This document shows positions 16,727 to 24,308 of a stretch of DNA of 64,000 nucleotides, piece after piece (the first letter of the stretch is position 1; the number at the start of each line of letters is the position of its first letter). A program made the position numbers and the translations under genes. Below the pieces are notes generated by a model. The model was not told where the DNA came from. It did no database searches and was given only the letters and a program-made list of their open reading frames with translations. Source of the DNA: Sphingomonas sp. PR090111-T3T-6A (GTDB lineage Bacteria > Pseudomonadota > Alphaproteobacteria > Sphingomonadales > Sphingomonadaceae). The stretch covers positions 1 to 64,000 of the forward strand of contig NZ_AORL01000009.1 in the NCBI RefSeq assembly GCF_000383095.1, read 5' to 3'.

Positions 16727-17093
16727 GTCGTCATCTCCGCTACGAACCGGTGATGAGGCGATGGCCGACCGCCGCTGCAAGGGCCTCCAATCCTGTCTCT
16801 CGCGCAAAGCCGCAGGCAAGCTTGCGATCTGTACAGGTGCGAGATCACATCGGAGGCATCACCCCGGCGACAACGTGGTCTGCCTCCACAAAAAAGGACG
16901 TGCAGGCGCCACTTGCGACCTCCAGCGGAGGCAGGGCTTTTCATCTTGCCTTCTGGCCTTCTGGCCTTCTGGCCTTCTGGCCCCAATCTCTTCTCCGCCG
17001 CCCTATCTCAGCCGCTCCTCCCGTCTCGCCCATCACCATTGTTCATGATATGTTCTCAATTAAGGCACAAGGGAATCGGCAGCGGGGGCGAGC
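16727..17093. other. Candidate oriT region between relaxase and the next gene
   Basis: This divergent intergenic region of about 370 bases upstream of the relaxase is the usual place for an origin of transfer. It contains a four-copy 8-bp tandem repeat at 16951-16982. No nick-site consensus could be recognised by eye, so oriT is inferred from position only. Confidence 0.35.
16951..16982. repeat. Four tandem copies of TTCTGGCC
   Basis: Four perfect head-to-tail copies of an 8-bp unit lie in the relaxase upstream region. The unit length is not a multiple of three and the repeat is outside supported genes. Copy number could vary by slippage. Confidence 0.85.
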
Positions 17094-17528
17094 ATGAGCA
17101 TCACGATCAGGGGTGGGCGTGGCGGTCATATCCGCATCATCGGTGACGTCGAGACGGTGCTTATCGCACCCTATGCGCGGCGTGGTCTGCCCTTCGTTCT
17201 GGCCTTCTCCGATGGTAGCCTGATCGAGGGAAGCTATGATGCCGCCAGCGACCGTCACGACTTCCACACGCTGATCGAGGGCGCCGGAATCCTGAGTGTC
17301 GAGAGGACCGAGGGCGGTCCTATCGCGGTGCTGGACTGGTCGATCGAGTGGGCGACGATTGCACCAATGTCGGGCATGATTTCGCGCGATCAGGGGCTGG
17401 TTTCGGCACTCGATGGGGTTCAGGTGGCAGCGATGTCCGATGAGAATACGCACGTCGGATCGGTCGTCGACTGGTTGCGCCGGGGACCTCTCAAGGCGCT
17501 CGATCCCACCCTTCTGCCGCTTTCCTGA
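17094..17528 (+). CDS. Unknown 144-aa island protein
   Basis: A complete 144-aa frame with balanced protein-like composition. The N-terminal half has alternating hydrophobic residues typical of a beta-rich fold (IRIIGDVETVLIAPY, LPFVLAFSDGSLIEGSY). The segment LSVERTEGGPIAVLDWSIEWATI suggests a further sheet. No known domain is recognised. Its position, divergent from the relaxase and before a strong hairpin terminator, suggests a gene of the transfer module, but no function can be given. Confidence 0.6.
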   Translation: MSITIRGGRGGHIRIIGDVETVLIAPYARRGLPFVLAFSDGSLIEGSYDAASDRHDFHTLIEGAGILSVERTEGGPIAVLDWSIEWATIAPMSGMISRDQGLVSALDGVQVAAMSDENTHVGSVVDWLRRGPLKALDPTLLPLS

Positions 17529-17536
17529 GGGTGAAA

Positions 17537-17555
17537 GGCCGCGCGCAGCGCGGCC
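17537..17555. terminator. Hairpin between converging genes
   Basis: GGCCGCGC-GCA-GCGCGGCC is a perfect 8-bp stem with a 3-base loop. It sits between a plus-strand gene ending at 17528 and a minus-strand gene ending at 17577, so it is likely a shared bidirectional terminator. Confidence 0.7.
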
Positions 17556-17576
17556 CGATTTCGCTCGGCCGAAGCT

Positions 17577-18512
17577 CTATTTGGCGGCCTTGGGAAGCGC
17601 GGTGCGCACCTCGGCGAGGTGCTGCTCGCACGCTTGTTTCACGCGCGCCTGCCGCTCAACGACATGCTCGCCGAGCCATGTCAGTTCCTCGCCGCTGATG
17701 GCGTAATGATCGGAGTAGCGGGCATTCACATAGGCCTGCCGCAATAGCTCGAAACAGCGCCGGCTGAAGCGGTCGGCGCGCGGCCACGCGTCGATCAGCG
17801 CGGGTGCGATGTCCTCGGCCAGCCCGCGCAGGAAGTTCAGCTTGTGCGATTTTGGCGAGTAAAGGCGAAACGTGAGAAGCGTGCAGTGATAGAGCTGTTC
17901 CGTCGCCTGATGGAGTTCAAAGACGGCCTTTCGGCGCCACCCCAAATCGTCTCCTTCCATTCTCTGCAGCTCGAAAGTGCGGAGAGATCGTTCAGCGATC
18001 GCAAACCAGTAAGCAAAGTGCCCCTCGGCCTCTTCCAACGCTTCTTCGGGCGGCAACCTACCCGGCGTCGAGAAGGGGAAGCCCTCGGCCTGATAGAGCG
18101 CCACGCCCTCCCGGACGATGTCGATGAAGAAGGGTCGACCCTTGTAGAGCTGGTTGTTCACATCGGTGAGGCTGTGGACGATGAAATTGACGGGCGCGGT
18201 CAGCGTCTTCGCGATCGTCACCTCGCGCATCAGCCGGTCCTCTGCCGTCGACCAATAGTCGAAATCGGTCAGTCGCTCGTCGTTGACGACGACAAGGATG
18301 TCGTAGTCGGAATGGTAGCCGCCGACGGGATCGTCGACCCAATCGCCACGCGCGAAGGAGCCGTAGAGCACCAGCTTCAGGATGCGCGCCTGCTTGGCAA
18401 AGGCCTGATTGACGGTGCGCGTCGCCGCCTCGAATTCCTCGAACAGGAGGCGCACGACATGCTCCAGCTCGCGCTGACGGGAGGCCGGTAGAGGATCGAG
18501 CTGATCGCGCAT
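17577..18512 (-). CDS. Nucleotidyltransferase-HEPN fusion protein
   Basis: This 311-aa protein joins an N-terminal MNT-type nucleotidyltransferase domain to a C-terminal HEPN-type helical domain. The first shows LYGSFARGDW (49-58) with catalytic D69/D71 in YHSDYDILVV. The second shows ATEQLYHCTLLTF, SHKLNFL and the RYSDHY motif near residue 265. MNT and HEPN are usually separate antitoxin and toxin chains, in which the nucleotidyltransferase AMPylates the HEPN RNase. Here they are in one polypeptide, as known in some island-borne proteins. The R-x3-H in RYSDHY would be the RNase-type motif if active. It converges on the preceding gene and lies downstream of the ArdC/sigma-like pair. Confidence 0.8.
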   Translation of the reverse strand: MRDQLDPLPASRQRELEHVVRLLFEEFEAATRTVNQAFAKQARILKLVLYGSFARGDWVDDPVGGYHSDYDILVVVNDERLTDFDYWSTAEDRLMREVTIAKTLTAPVNFIVHSLTDVNNQLYKGRPFFIDIVREGVALYQAEGFPFSTPGRLPPEEALEEAEGHFAYWFAIAERSLRTFELQRMEGDDLGWRRKAVFELHQATEQLYHCTLLTFRLYSPKSHKLNFLRGLAEDIAPALIDAWPRADRFSRRCFELLRQAYVNARYSDHYAISGEELTWLGEHVVERQARVKQACEQHLAEVRTALPKAAK

Positions 18513-18544
18513 GACATGCTTTCCTAGCAGCGCAGAAGAAGATG

Positions 18545-18572
18545 CACAGCCCGCGTCAATGCGCGGGCTGTG
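18545..18572 (-). terminator. Hairpin downstream of the sigma-like gene
   Basis: CACAGCCCGCG pairs with CGCGGGCTGTG across a 6-base loop, just after the stop of the minus-strand sigma-like gene. It probably ends that two-gene transcript. Confidence 0.6.
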
Positions 18573-18579
18573 GCAGCCA

Positions 18580-18858
18580 TCAACCCAGCTTGCCCATCTT
18601 TTTGAGGGCGTGTCGGAAAGTGGTCAGCGCCTTGACGAGCGCCTTCTCCACGCGTCGGACTGAGATTCTTTCCCGCTCCGCAATCTGCTGGAAGGAGAGA
18701 CCATCGATACGGTGCAGCACGAGGATGCGCCGTTCGAACCTCGGTATCTTCGCAACGGCGCAGTCCACCTCCTCGGGCGTACAGTTGATGGGCGCAGGTG
18801 CGGAAATCCGCTCGCCCGTGAAGGGGTCGACATAGACCTCGGGATTCTCGGCGCTCAT
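18580..18858 (-). CDS. Sigma-70 region 4-like HTH protein
   Basis: A 92-aa protein. Its C-terminal half matches sigma factor region 4: RFERRILVLHRIDGLSFQQIAERERISVRRVEKALVKAL (40-78), with the helix-turn-helix at about 54-74. There is no region 2, so it cannot act as a complete sigma factor. It more likely acts as a small regulator of island genes. The ATG overlaps the stop of the ArdC-like gene (ATGA), so the two are translationally coupled. The open frame continues upstream in antisense of ardC, but that extension is not coding. Confidence 0.78.
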   Translation of the reverse strand: MSAENPEVYVDPFTGERISAPAPINCTPEEVDCAVAKIPRFERRILVLHRIDGLSFQQIAERERISVRRVEKALVKALTTFRHALKKMGKLG

Positions 18859-19769
18859 GACACCTCTCCCGCGCCCGCTTCTCCGCGGAAAGCGAGCAGG
18901 AAGTCCACGGCCTTGCTGGCCTGCGATGCGGCGCGAAAGATCGCGCGATTGTCTTCGCGCAGCACCTCGAGCCACGAACCGATATAATCCGAATGCCGCG
19001 CCTTGGGCTCGATCGACAGTTCGGCGCAGACGAAGGCCGACGTCATCTCGGCGACCAGCTCTTCGCGTGCATAGAAGGCGTCGCCGAAGCGCCCGGACTG
19101 ATCGCGACCGAGCCGCGAGGCATGGCCCGTCCAGTGGCCAAGCTCGTGAAACGCGGTGCGATAGAAATCGATCGGAACGCGATAGAGCTGGGGCAGCGGC
19201 ACCTGCACAAAGTCCGGCTCCGGCGCATAGAACGCGCGATCTCCACCGATACGGAAGTCCGCACCGGTCGCGTCGATCAGCGCTTCGGCATGCGGGATGA
19301 CCTGCCGCCCGGGAAGCGGCGCCACGATGCCGGGCAGCACGTCCGGCAGGCCTTCGCACTGGTCGACATTGAAGACGGTGAAGCGCTTCAGAAAGGCAAT
19401 CTGGCGCGCCTCGTCGCCCGCAGTGGCCGCTCGCTCCTGTTCATCCTTCGGTGTGAAGCGGTCGGCGTAACAGACCGTCTCCCCCTGCTCGCCCGTACGA
19501 ACATACCCACCCAGGGCCTCGGCCTGCCGGTAGGTAAGCCACGCCTGATGGCCATAGCCACGCTCGATGACCGTCGACCAGAGGATGAGGACGTTGATGC
19601 CCGAATAGCATCGGCCGGTGCCGGCATTGCGCGGGAGACCGGCGGACAAGCCTGCGGCATCCCAGGGCTGCACCCATGGCAGCCGCCCCGCTTCCAGCTC
19701 GGCAATGATGCGGCTCGTGACCTGATCGTAGAGGCTCGATGCGTTCGCGTTGGCGTCTATCCTGCTCAT
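18855..19769 (-). CDS. ardC: ArdC-like antirestriction protein (ssDNA-binding zincin)
   Basis: The 304-aa protein has the ArdC N-terminal ssDNA-binding domain (about 8-130: YDQVTSRIIAELEAGRLPWVQPW, NAGTGRCYSGINVLILW) and a C-terminal zincin-like metallopeptidase domain. The latter has HELGHWTGH (208-216) and a downstream Glu in REELVAEMTSAF as the third zinc ligand. ArdC proteins protect incoming conjugative DNA from restriction. Here the gene sits in an island that also carries its own CCWGG-type restriction system. It is first in an operon with the sigma-like gene. Confidence 0.85.
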   Translation of the reverse strand: MSRIDANANASSLYDQVTSRIIAELEAGRLPWVQPWDAAGLSAGLPRNAGTGRCYSGINVLILWSTVIERGYGHQAWLTYRQAEALGGYVRTGEQGETVCYADRFTPKDEQERAATAGDEARQIAFLKRFTVFNVDQCEGLPDVLPGIVAPLPGRQVIPHAEALIDATGADFRIGGDRAFYAPEPDFVQVPLPQLYRVPIDFYRTAFHELGHWTGHASRLGRDQSGRFGDAFYAREELVAEMTSAFVCAELSIEPKARHSDYIGSWLEVLREDNRAIFRAASQASKAVDFLLAFRGEAGAGEVS

Positions 19770-19876
19770 GATCCTGCTCCTTCCCTCGAAACCGCACCCG
19801 GCGCCGGAGGGGGCGGGGTGGGCGGCAGGAGCGAACCGGCAGTCCCGGCGACCGAGGCGGGCTGCATCCGAAGGAT

Positions 19877-19910
19877 CGAAGCGAAGCGGAGAACCCCGAA
19901 GCGAAGCGGA
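19877..19910. repeat. Direct repeat, 14 bp, period 20
   Basis: CGAAGCGAAGCGGA occurs twice with 20-bp spacing, about one hundred bases upstream of the ardC start. It could be a regulator binding site or slippage product. Confidence 0.7.
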
Positions 19911-19990
19911 GCGGGTTGCGGCCCGCCGCGACGGGACTAAAGGGCAGCGACGCCCACCCCGCTCCCTTCAGCGGCCGCGATCAACAACGC

Positions 19991-20011
19991 CATCGCGTGG
20001 GTCACGCGATG
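19991..20011. repeat. Perfect inverted repeat CATCGCGTG-GGT-CACGCGATG
   Basis: Two perfect 9-bp arms flank a 3-base loop in the ardC-methyltransferase intergenic region. It could be an operator, a transcription stop or part of a transfer origin. There is no U-tract. Confidence 0.7.
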
Positions 20012-20225
20012 GCCGCATGCCGGTGCGCAGCTCCGGCCCCAGCGTCAGGGATCGTCGCGGCGAAGCCGGCGAGACGCGCCAGCGGCTCGATGGAGCGCCA
20101 GCGGAACAGAGCCCGGCCGGTTCAACGGGACGCCATGCAGCCGGCACGCAGCACGAGCGACCACAGCAGAACAAAGCAAGAATTTTTATCTCAGACGGCT
20201 TGCTATCTGGGTCAAAAATCGACAT

Positions 20226-20246
20226 CCTGGCATAAATAGTCCCAGG
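20226..20246 (+). promoter_or_regulatory. Paired CCWGG sites over the methyltransferase ribosome binding site
   Basis: CCTGG (20226-20230) and CCAGG (20242-20246) form an inverted repeat around CATAAATAG. The second site overlaps the AGGAG Shine-Dalgarno sequence in front of ATG 20254. CCWGG is the predicted target of the enzyme encoded immediately downstream, which suggests autoregulation. Confidence 0.6.
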
Positions 20247-20253
20247 AGCTCCT

Positions 20254-21480
20254 ATGTATCCCAGCTCGTTTTCGGCACTTCGGGCCCAGACCGGCGTCTC
20301 CCTCGAAGACCTGTCCGACCGGCTTGGATATAGCGTCCGGCAGCTCTATCGCTGGGAGAATGGCGATGGCAAGCCACGTGAAGCTGTACTCGCCACGCTT
20401 CGTTCAATGATCGGCGAAACGGGCTCTGCGGGATCGCAGAGCCGTTTCAATTTCATCGACCTTTTTGCCGGCATCGGCGGCCTGCGACGTGGTTTCGACG
20501 CGATCGGAGGCCACTGCGTTTTCACCTCGGAGTGGAACAAGTTTGCGCAGCAGACCTATGCCGCCAACTTCCGCGACAATCACCCGCTCCATGGGGATAT
20601 CACGCAAATTCCGACCGACGAGATCCCCGATCATGACGTGCTGGTGGCAGGCTTCCCATGCCAGCCCTTCTCGATCGCGGGCGTCTCGAAGAAGAACTCT
20701 CTGGGGCGCAGCCATGGCTTCGCAGACGAAGCGCAGGGCACGCTGTTTTTCGACGTGGCCCGCATCCTTGAGAGGAAGCGGCCGAAGGCCTTCATGCTCG
20801 AGAATGTGAAGAATCTGAAGAGTCATGACCGTGGCCGCACGATCGAGGTGATCATGCGGACGCTGGAGGACGAGCTTGGCTATCATGTCGATGCGAAAGT
20901 CATCGATGCCCAGCACTTCGTGCCCCAGCACCGCGAGCGTATCGTAATCGTGGGCTTCAGCGAGAAGGTCCCCTTCACGTGGGACGATCTGCAGCTCCCC
21001 CCCAAAGGCCACACCCGACTGCGAGACATTCTGCACCCGGAGAATGGCAGCGAGACAGCCGAAAGTCATTTCACTCTGGGGCCGGACGCGGTGGTGAACG
21101 GCAAATATGTGCTTACCGACAAGCTCTGGCAGTATCTGCAGGGCTATGCCGACAAGCATAAGGCCGCCGGCAACGGATTCGGCTTCGGGCTGGTAACGCC
21201 CGACGACGTCGCCCGCACACTATCGGCACGCTATTATAAGGATGGCTCGGAAATTCTCGTCAGCCGGGGCAAGCGCAAAAATCCGCGGCGCCTGACGCCG
21301 CGCGAATGTGCGCGCCTGATGGGCTATCCGGACGACTTCCGGATCCCGGTCAGTGATACGCAGGCCTACAAGCAGTTCGGCAATTCGGTAGCCGTGCCCG
21401 TCTTCTGCGAGGTCGCGCGGATCATGCAGCCGCATATCCAGGCGCTGGTCGAACGGGCGGACCTGCTCGAAGCCGCCTGA
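20254..21480 (+). CDS. dcm: Dcm/M.EcoRII-like DNA cytosine-5 methyltransferase
   Basis: This 408-aa enzyme would methylate the inner C of CCWGG. It has the C5-methyltransferase motifs in order: [15 protein letters not shown] (67-81) for S-adenosylmethionine binding, GFPCQPFS (133-140) with catalytic C136, ENV (183-185), QHRER (225-229) and FGNSV near the C-terminus. Long stretches ([36 protein letters not shown]) are near-identical to E. coli Dcm and M.EcoRII as I remember them, which supports CCWGG specificity. Residues 8-40 form a helix-turn-helix, as in EcoRII- and SsoII-type enzymes that regulate their own gene. It heads an operon with vsr and the endonuclease. Confidence 0.92.
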   Translation: MYPSSFSALRAQTGVSLEDLSDRLGYSVRQLYRWENGDGKPREAVLATLRSMIGETGSAGSQSRFNFIDLFAGIGGLRRGFDAIGGHCVFTSEWNKFAQQTYAANFRDNHPLHGDITQIPTDEIPDHDVLVAGFPCQPFSIAGVSKKNSLGRSHGFADEAQGTLFFDVARILERKRPKAFMLENVKNLKSHDRGRTIEVIMRTLEDELGYHVDAKVIDAQHFVPQHRERIVIVGFSEKVPFTWDDLQLPPKGHTRLRDILHPENGSETAESHFTLGPDAVVNGKYVLTDKLWQYLQGYADKHKAAGNGFGFGLVTPDDVARTLSARYYKDGSEILVSRGKRKNPRRLTPRECARLMGYPDDFRIPVSDTQAYKQFGNSVAVPVFCEVARIMQPHIQALVERADLLEAA

Positions 21481-21481
21481 G

Positions 21482-21934
21482 TTGGCCGATGTCCACGACC
21501 CCGTGACCCGCAGCCGCAATATGGCTGCGATCCGGGGCGGGAACACGAAACCGGAATTGCTGGTCCGCCGCGCGCTCCACGCGGCGGGCCTGCGCTATCG
21601 CATCCACGCGAAGGATCTGCCCGGGAAACCCGATCTGATCTTTCCGCGCTACCGGGCCGCACTTTTTATTCACGGGTGCTTCTGGCACCGGCATGACTGC
21701 CATCTCTTCAAATGGCCCGCAACGCGCGAGGGATTCTGGCGCGAAAAGATCGGACGAAACGTCGTAAATGATGCCCGGGCTCTCGATCAGCTCAGAGCAG
21801 AAGGGTGGAGAGTTGGCATCGTCTGGGAATGTGCATTGAAAGGGCGAACGCGGCTCGACCTGACAGAGGCTGTGCAGCGCCTCATCGGATGGGTAAAGTC
21901 GGACGAGGCTCAGATCGTTATTTCGGGGAAATGA
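21482..21934 (+). CDS. vsr: Very short patch repair endonuclease Vsr
   Basis: This 150-aa protein nicks 5' of the T in T:G mismatches produced when 5-methylcytosine deaminates at Dcm-type sites. It shows the Vsr hallmarks: RSRNMAAIRGGNTKPE (10-25), PGKPDLIFP with D51, H64 and CFWHRHDC (66-73), and WREKI. The start is a TTG two bases after the methyltransferase stop, so translation is probably coupled. Its presence fits a C5-type, not N4-type, methyltransferase in this system. Confidence 0.93.
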   Translation: MADVHDPVTRSRNMAAIRGGNTKPELLVRRALHAAGLRYRIHAKDLPGKPDLIFPRYRAALFIHGCFWHRHDCHLFKWPATREGFWREKIGRNVVNDARALDQLRAEGWRVGIVWECALKGRTRLDLTEAVQRLIGWVKSDEAQIVISGK

Positions 21935-21935
21935 T

Positions 21936-23291
21936 TTGGTTGCGTCGCTTGCCGGGGTGCTGGGGCTCATGCGGGAGCATGGTGCCTCCCGAATTTATGC
22001 AAAGAAGCTCTCGCCCAACGATAATTCCAAGAACCAGGTCTATCTGGGTGGCGGGTTCGCCGCGCTGAATGTGATCCCGCATTCCGAGATCGAAATCGAT
22101 CAACGGCAGATCCGGGGAAGCAAGCAGGACCGGCCGAAGGCAAAGGTTCGTTTTTTCTGGGTAAGCGAGGAAGGGCTCACGCTCGCACCCGACGCCAACC
22201 TCATCCTTTATCCCGACTATCCTGAAGTCCGCATGTCGGGCTTCCTCAAGGGATGCCGCGCAGCACCATCCGACATTATGACCGTGCGTGATGCTGGTCG
22301 TGTGCTGTTTCTGGGCACGACGCCGGAGGGTGCTGTACTTGGTTTTGCCGTCCGGGAGGATCATCCGGCGGCCAAAGAGCTTATTGCCCGCGAATGGCCG
22401 ACACTCGGCATATTCCTTGAGCTTCCCTTTTCGCTCACATCAGCCGGCGATCCTCGGGAACGCCTTCTCGAGGAACTGCGCCGCATTTCCGATCGGGGGT
22501 GGATCCCGTCGCAAAAGCTCGGCGCGGACGGGATCAAACACCCCTATCGCGCACAGAATGGCGGCGGTTACACGCTGGAAGCCGAGCTCGGGATCACGCC
22601 CAACGGCTATGCAGAACCCGACTTTCTCGGTTGGGAGATCAAGCAATATGCGGTGACCGATTTCCGGAACTATCGCCCCAAAACACCGGTCACTCTTATG
22701 ACGCCGGAACCCAACGGCGGAATTTACAAAGATCAATCCGTAACGGAGTTTCTCCGGCGCTTTGGTTACGCCGACAAGAAGGGTCGCGAAGGCCGGATCA
22801 ATTTTGGGGGCGTCTACAAATGCGGGAAGGACTTCCACGCTGACACAGGTCTGAGCATGGCGATCCGCGGCTTCGATCCCTCAAGCGGCAAAATCGGCGA
22901 CATCAACGGTGGTATCGAACTACTGACGCGTGAGGGCGAACCTGCAGCGACATGGTCTTTCGCAGCAATGATGGCTCACTGGAACAGGAAGCACGCTCAG
23001 GCGGCTTATGTGCCTGCACTCGCCGACGGCCCGCCGCCCCGATATGCCTATGGTTCTCAGATCCTGCTATGCGAGCAAACAGACTTCATCATATTTCTCA
23101 AAGCGTTCGCAACTGGTACAATCTATTACGATCCTGCGGTTAAGCTCGAAATCGTCGATGGCATTCAAAAACTGAAACGACGCAGCCAGTTTCGCGTACG
23201 GCACGCTGACCTGCGGGGACTCTACGGTCACTCAGAAACGGTGATCCTCCCGACCGGCCCGATTGCTGGGGGAGGTCCTGTGCACCCTTGA
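21936..23291 (+). CDS. MvaI/BcnI-family type II restriction endonuclease
   Basis: This 451-aa endonuclease is predicted to cut unmethylated CCWGG. The catalytic PD-(D/E)XK-like core is visible at YTLEAELGI (212-220) and AEPDFLGWEIKQY (226-238), with D229 and E234-x-K236. The family, MvaI (CCWGG) and BcnI (CCSGG), acts as a monomer. The N-terminal ~180 residues are a family-typical extension. It starts with TTG one base after the vsr stop, a weak, coupled start that would keep nuclease levels low relative to the methyltransferase. The characterised MvaI and BcnI systems use N4-cytosine methyltransferases, so pairing with a C5 enzyme is notable. Confidence 0.88.
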   Translation: MVASLAGVLGLMREHGASRIYAKKLSPNDNSKNQVYLGGGFAALNVIPHSEIEIDQRQIRGSKQDRPKAKVRFFWVSEEGLTLAPDANLILYPDYPEVRMSGFLKGCRAAPSDIMTVRDAGRVLFLGTTPEGAVLGFAVREDHPAAKELIAREWPTLGIFLELPFSLTSAGDPRERLLEELRRISDRGWIPSQKLGADGIKHPYRAQNGGGYTLEAELGITPNGYAEPDFLGWEIKQYAVTDFRNYRPKTPVTLMTPEPNGGIYKDQSVTEFLRRFGYADKKGREGRINFGGVYKCGKDFHADTGLSMAIRGFDPSSGKIGDINGGIELLTREGEPAATWSFAAMMAHWNRKHAQAAYVPALADGPPPRYAYGSQILLCEQTDFIIFLKAFATGTIYYDPAVKLEIVDGIQKLKRRSQFRVRHADLRGLYGHSETVILPTGPIAGGGPVHP

Positions 23292-23349
23292 GGGCGGCGG
23301 CCTCGCTCAGCGTAGCGGCGCGGACTTATGCCGGGCGTCCGGGCGATGG

Positions 23350-24090
23350 CTACCAGCCCGGCTCGGCCGCGTAGGCGACTTCTTTTAGCGCCTTTGTGGC
23401 GTCCGCACGCCGTCGATATCGGCCGACTACCTGACCTTTCACATCTTTAAGATCAGCAATCCGCTGCAAGAGCACCGTCCCGTCCACCATCGTGTCCAGC
23501 CGGTAGATTCTGCCGTTGATCCGGCAAAAAACATGAGGGGAACCGTCGAGCGGGGTCCATTTGCAATCAGCACCGGACCGGAGACGTTCCTGGAGAGCGA
23601 TCTTGTTGGCTTCGACCGTCTCCCGATATCGTCGACGCTGTTCCTCCTGCAACGCCGCTCCCCTGCCTTCCACAAACTCCTGAATGGCTCCGACAATCGC
23701 TGCCATCCCGGTACCCTCAGCTCGTTCGCGGCGGTAAATCTCGAGGCAGCCCTCCTGCAACTCATCCTGCGGCCAGGGCTCGTAGGCCTCCTCGTTGAAG
23801 GCCCGGAGCCGCTGAGCGACGTCGGTGATCGTGAGCCGCTCTCCAGCCATCGCGTTCAGAGCTTCCTGAAGATCCTCCGTAGGAATCCAGCAATACGCTG
23901 CGGTCCGTGCCAGTTGCTCGCGAGTATCCGTCCATTTCCCCCACATCGTCTCCCGCCTCCCCATGGCAAGGACGAGCTCACGAGCGAAACGATATGAGGC
24001 ATGCGGATCGCGTAAATGCCTGAGTGAAGGGCTCCGGACATACTCCAGCACCATTCGATGGACTGTCGAGACAAGCGCATCATCAGACAT
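23350..24090 (-). CDS. Unknown 246-aa island protein, partly coiled-coil
   Basis: A complete protein-like frame without a recognised domain. Residues 1-110 are mainly helical with conserved-looking aromatic positions (ETMWGKWTDTREQLARTAAYCWIP). Residues 120-170 are a charged helix with coiled-coil character (GRGAALQEEQRRRYRETVEA). The last ~75 residues look like a small beta domain (DGSPHVFCRINGRIYRLDTM). It lies between the restriction system and the integrase, a common position for island cargo, and is transcribed toward the endonuclease gene. Confidence 0.65.
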   Translation of the reverse strand: MSDDALVSTVHRMVLEYVRSPSLRHLRDPHASYRFARELVLAMGRRETMWGKWTDTREQLARTAAYCWIPTEDLQEALNAMAGERLTITDVAQRLRAFNEEAYEPWPQDELQEGCLEIYRRERAEGTGMAAIVGAIQEFVEGRGAALQEEQRRRYRETVEANKIALQERLRSGADCKWTPLDGSPHVFCRINGRIYRLDTMVDGTVLLQRIADLKDVKGQVVGRYRRRADATKALKEVAYAAEPGW

Positions 24091-24308
24091 TGCCGCGCCT
24101 CATGCCGGGCGGCGAGCGACCGCCACACCGGCATTTACCACAGATTCATGCGCCGGTGATCGTCGACGAATGCGTGCCTCATTTTCACGCGTCGCGCATC
24201 CGAACGGCGATCGGCGAAATTTCGGTATCGGTGCGTACGCTCTTCAACATGATAGATTTCCTTATGTTTTAGCCATTTCTGACCTGTGCATCAGTCCAGA
24301 TGGCCCGG

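Larger units (their letters stand above)
19770..20253. other. Intergenic region between ardC and the methyltransferase
   Basis: A divergent intergenic region of about 480 bases. It holds a two-copy direct repeat (19877-19910), a perfect 9-bp inverted repeat (19991-20011) and two CCWGG sites just before the methyltransferase. The frames across it are low-complexity Arg/Ala/Pro-rich and not convincing genes. Confidence 0.5.

Noticed and set aside
18859-19359. Upstream extension of the sigma-like gene
   Set aside because: The frame stays open but is Arg/Ala-rich and antisense-like inside ardC; the ATGA overlap at 18855-18858 gives a natural start.
24024-24308. Short plus-strand frames between the unknown 246-aa gene and the integrase
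   Set aside because: They overlap the real gene in antisense and lack start signals and domain patterns.
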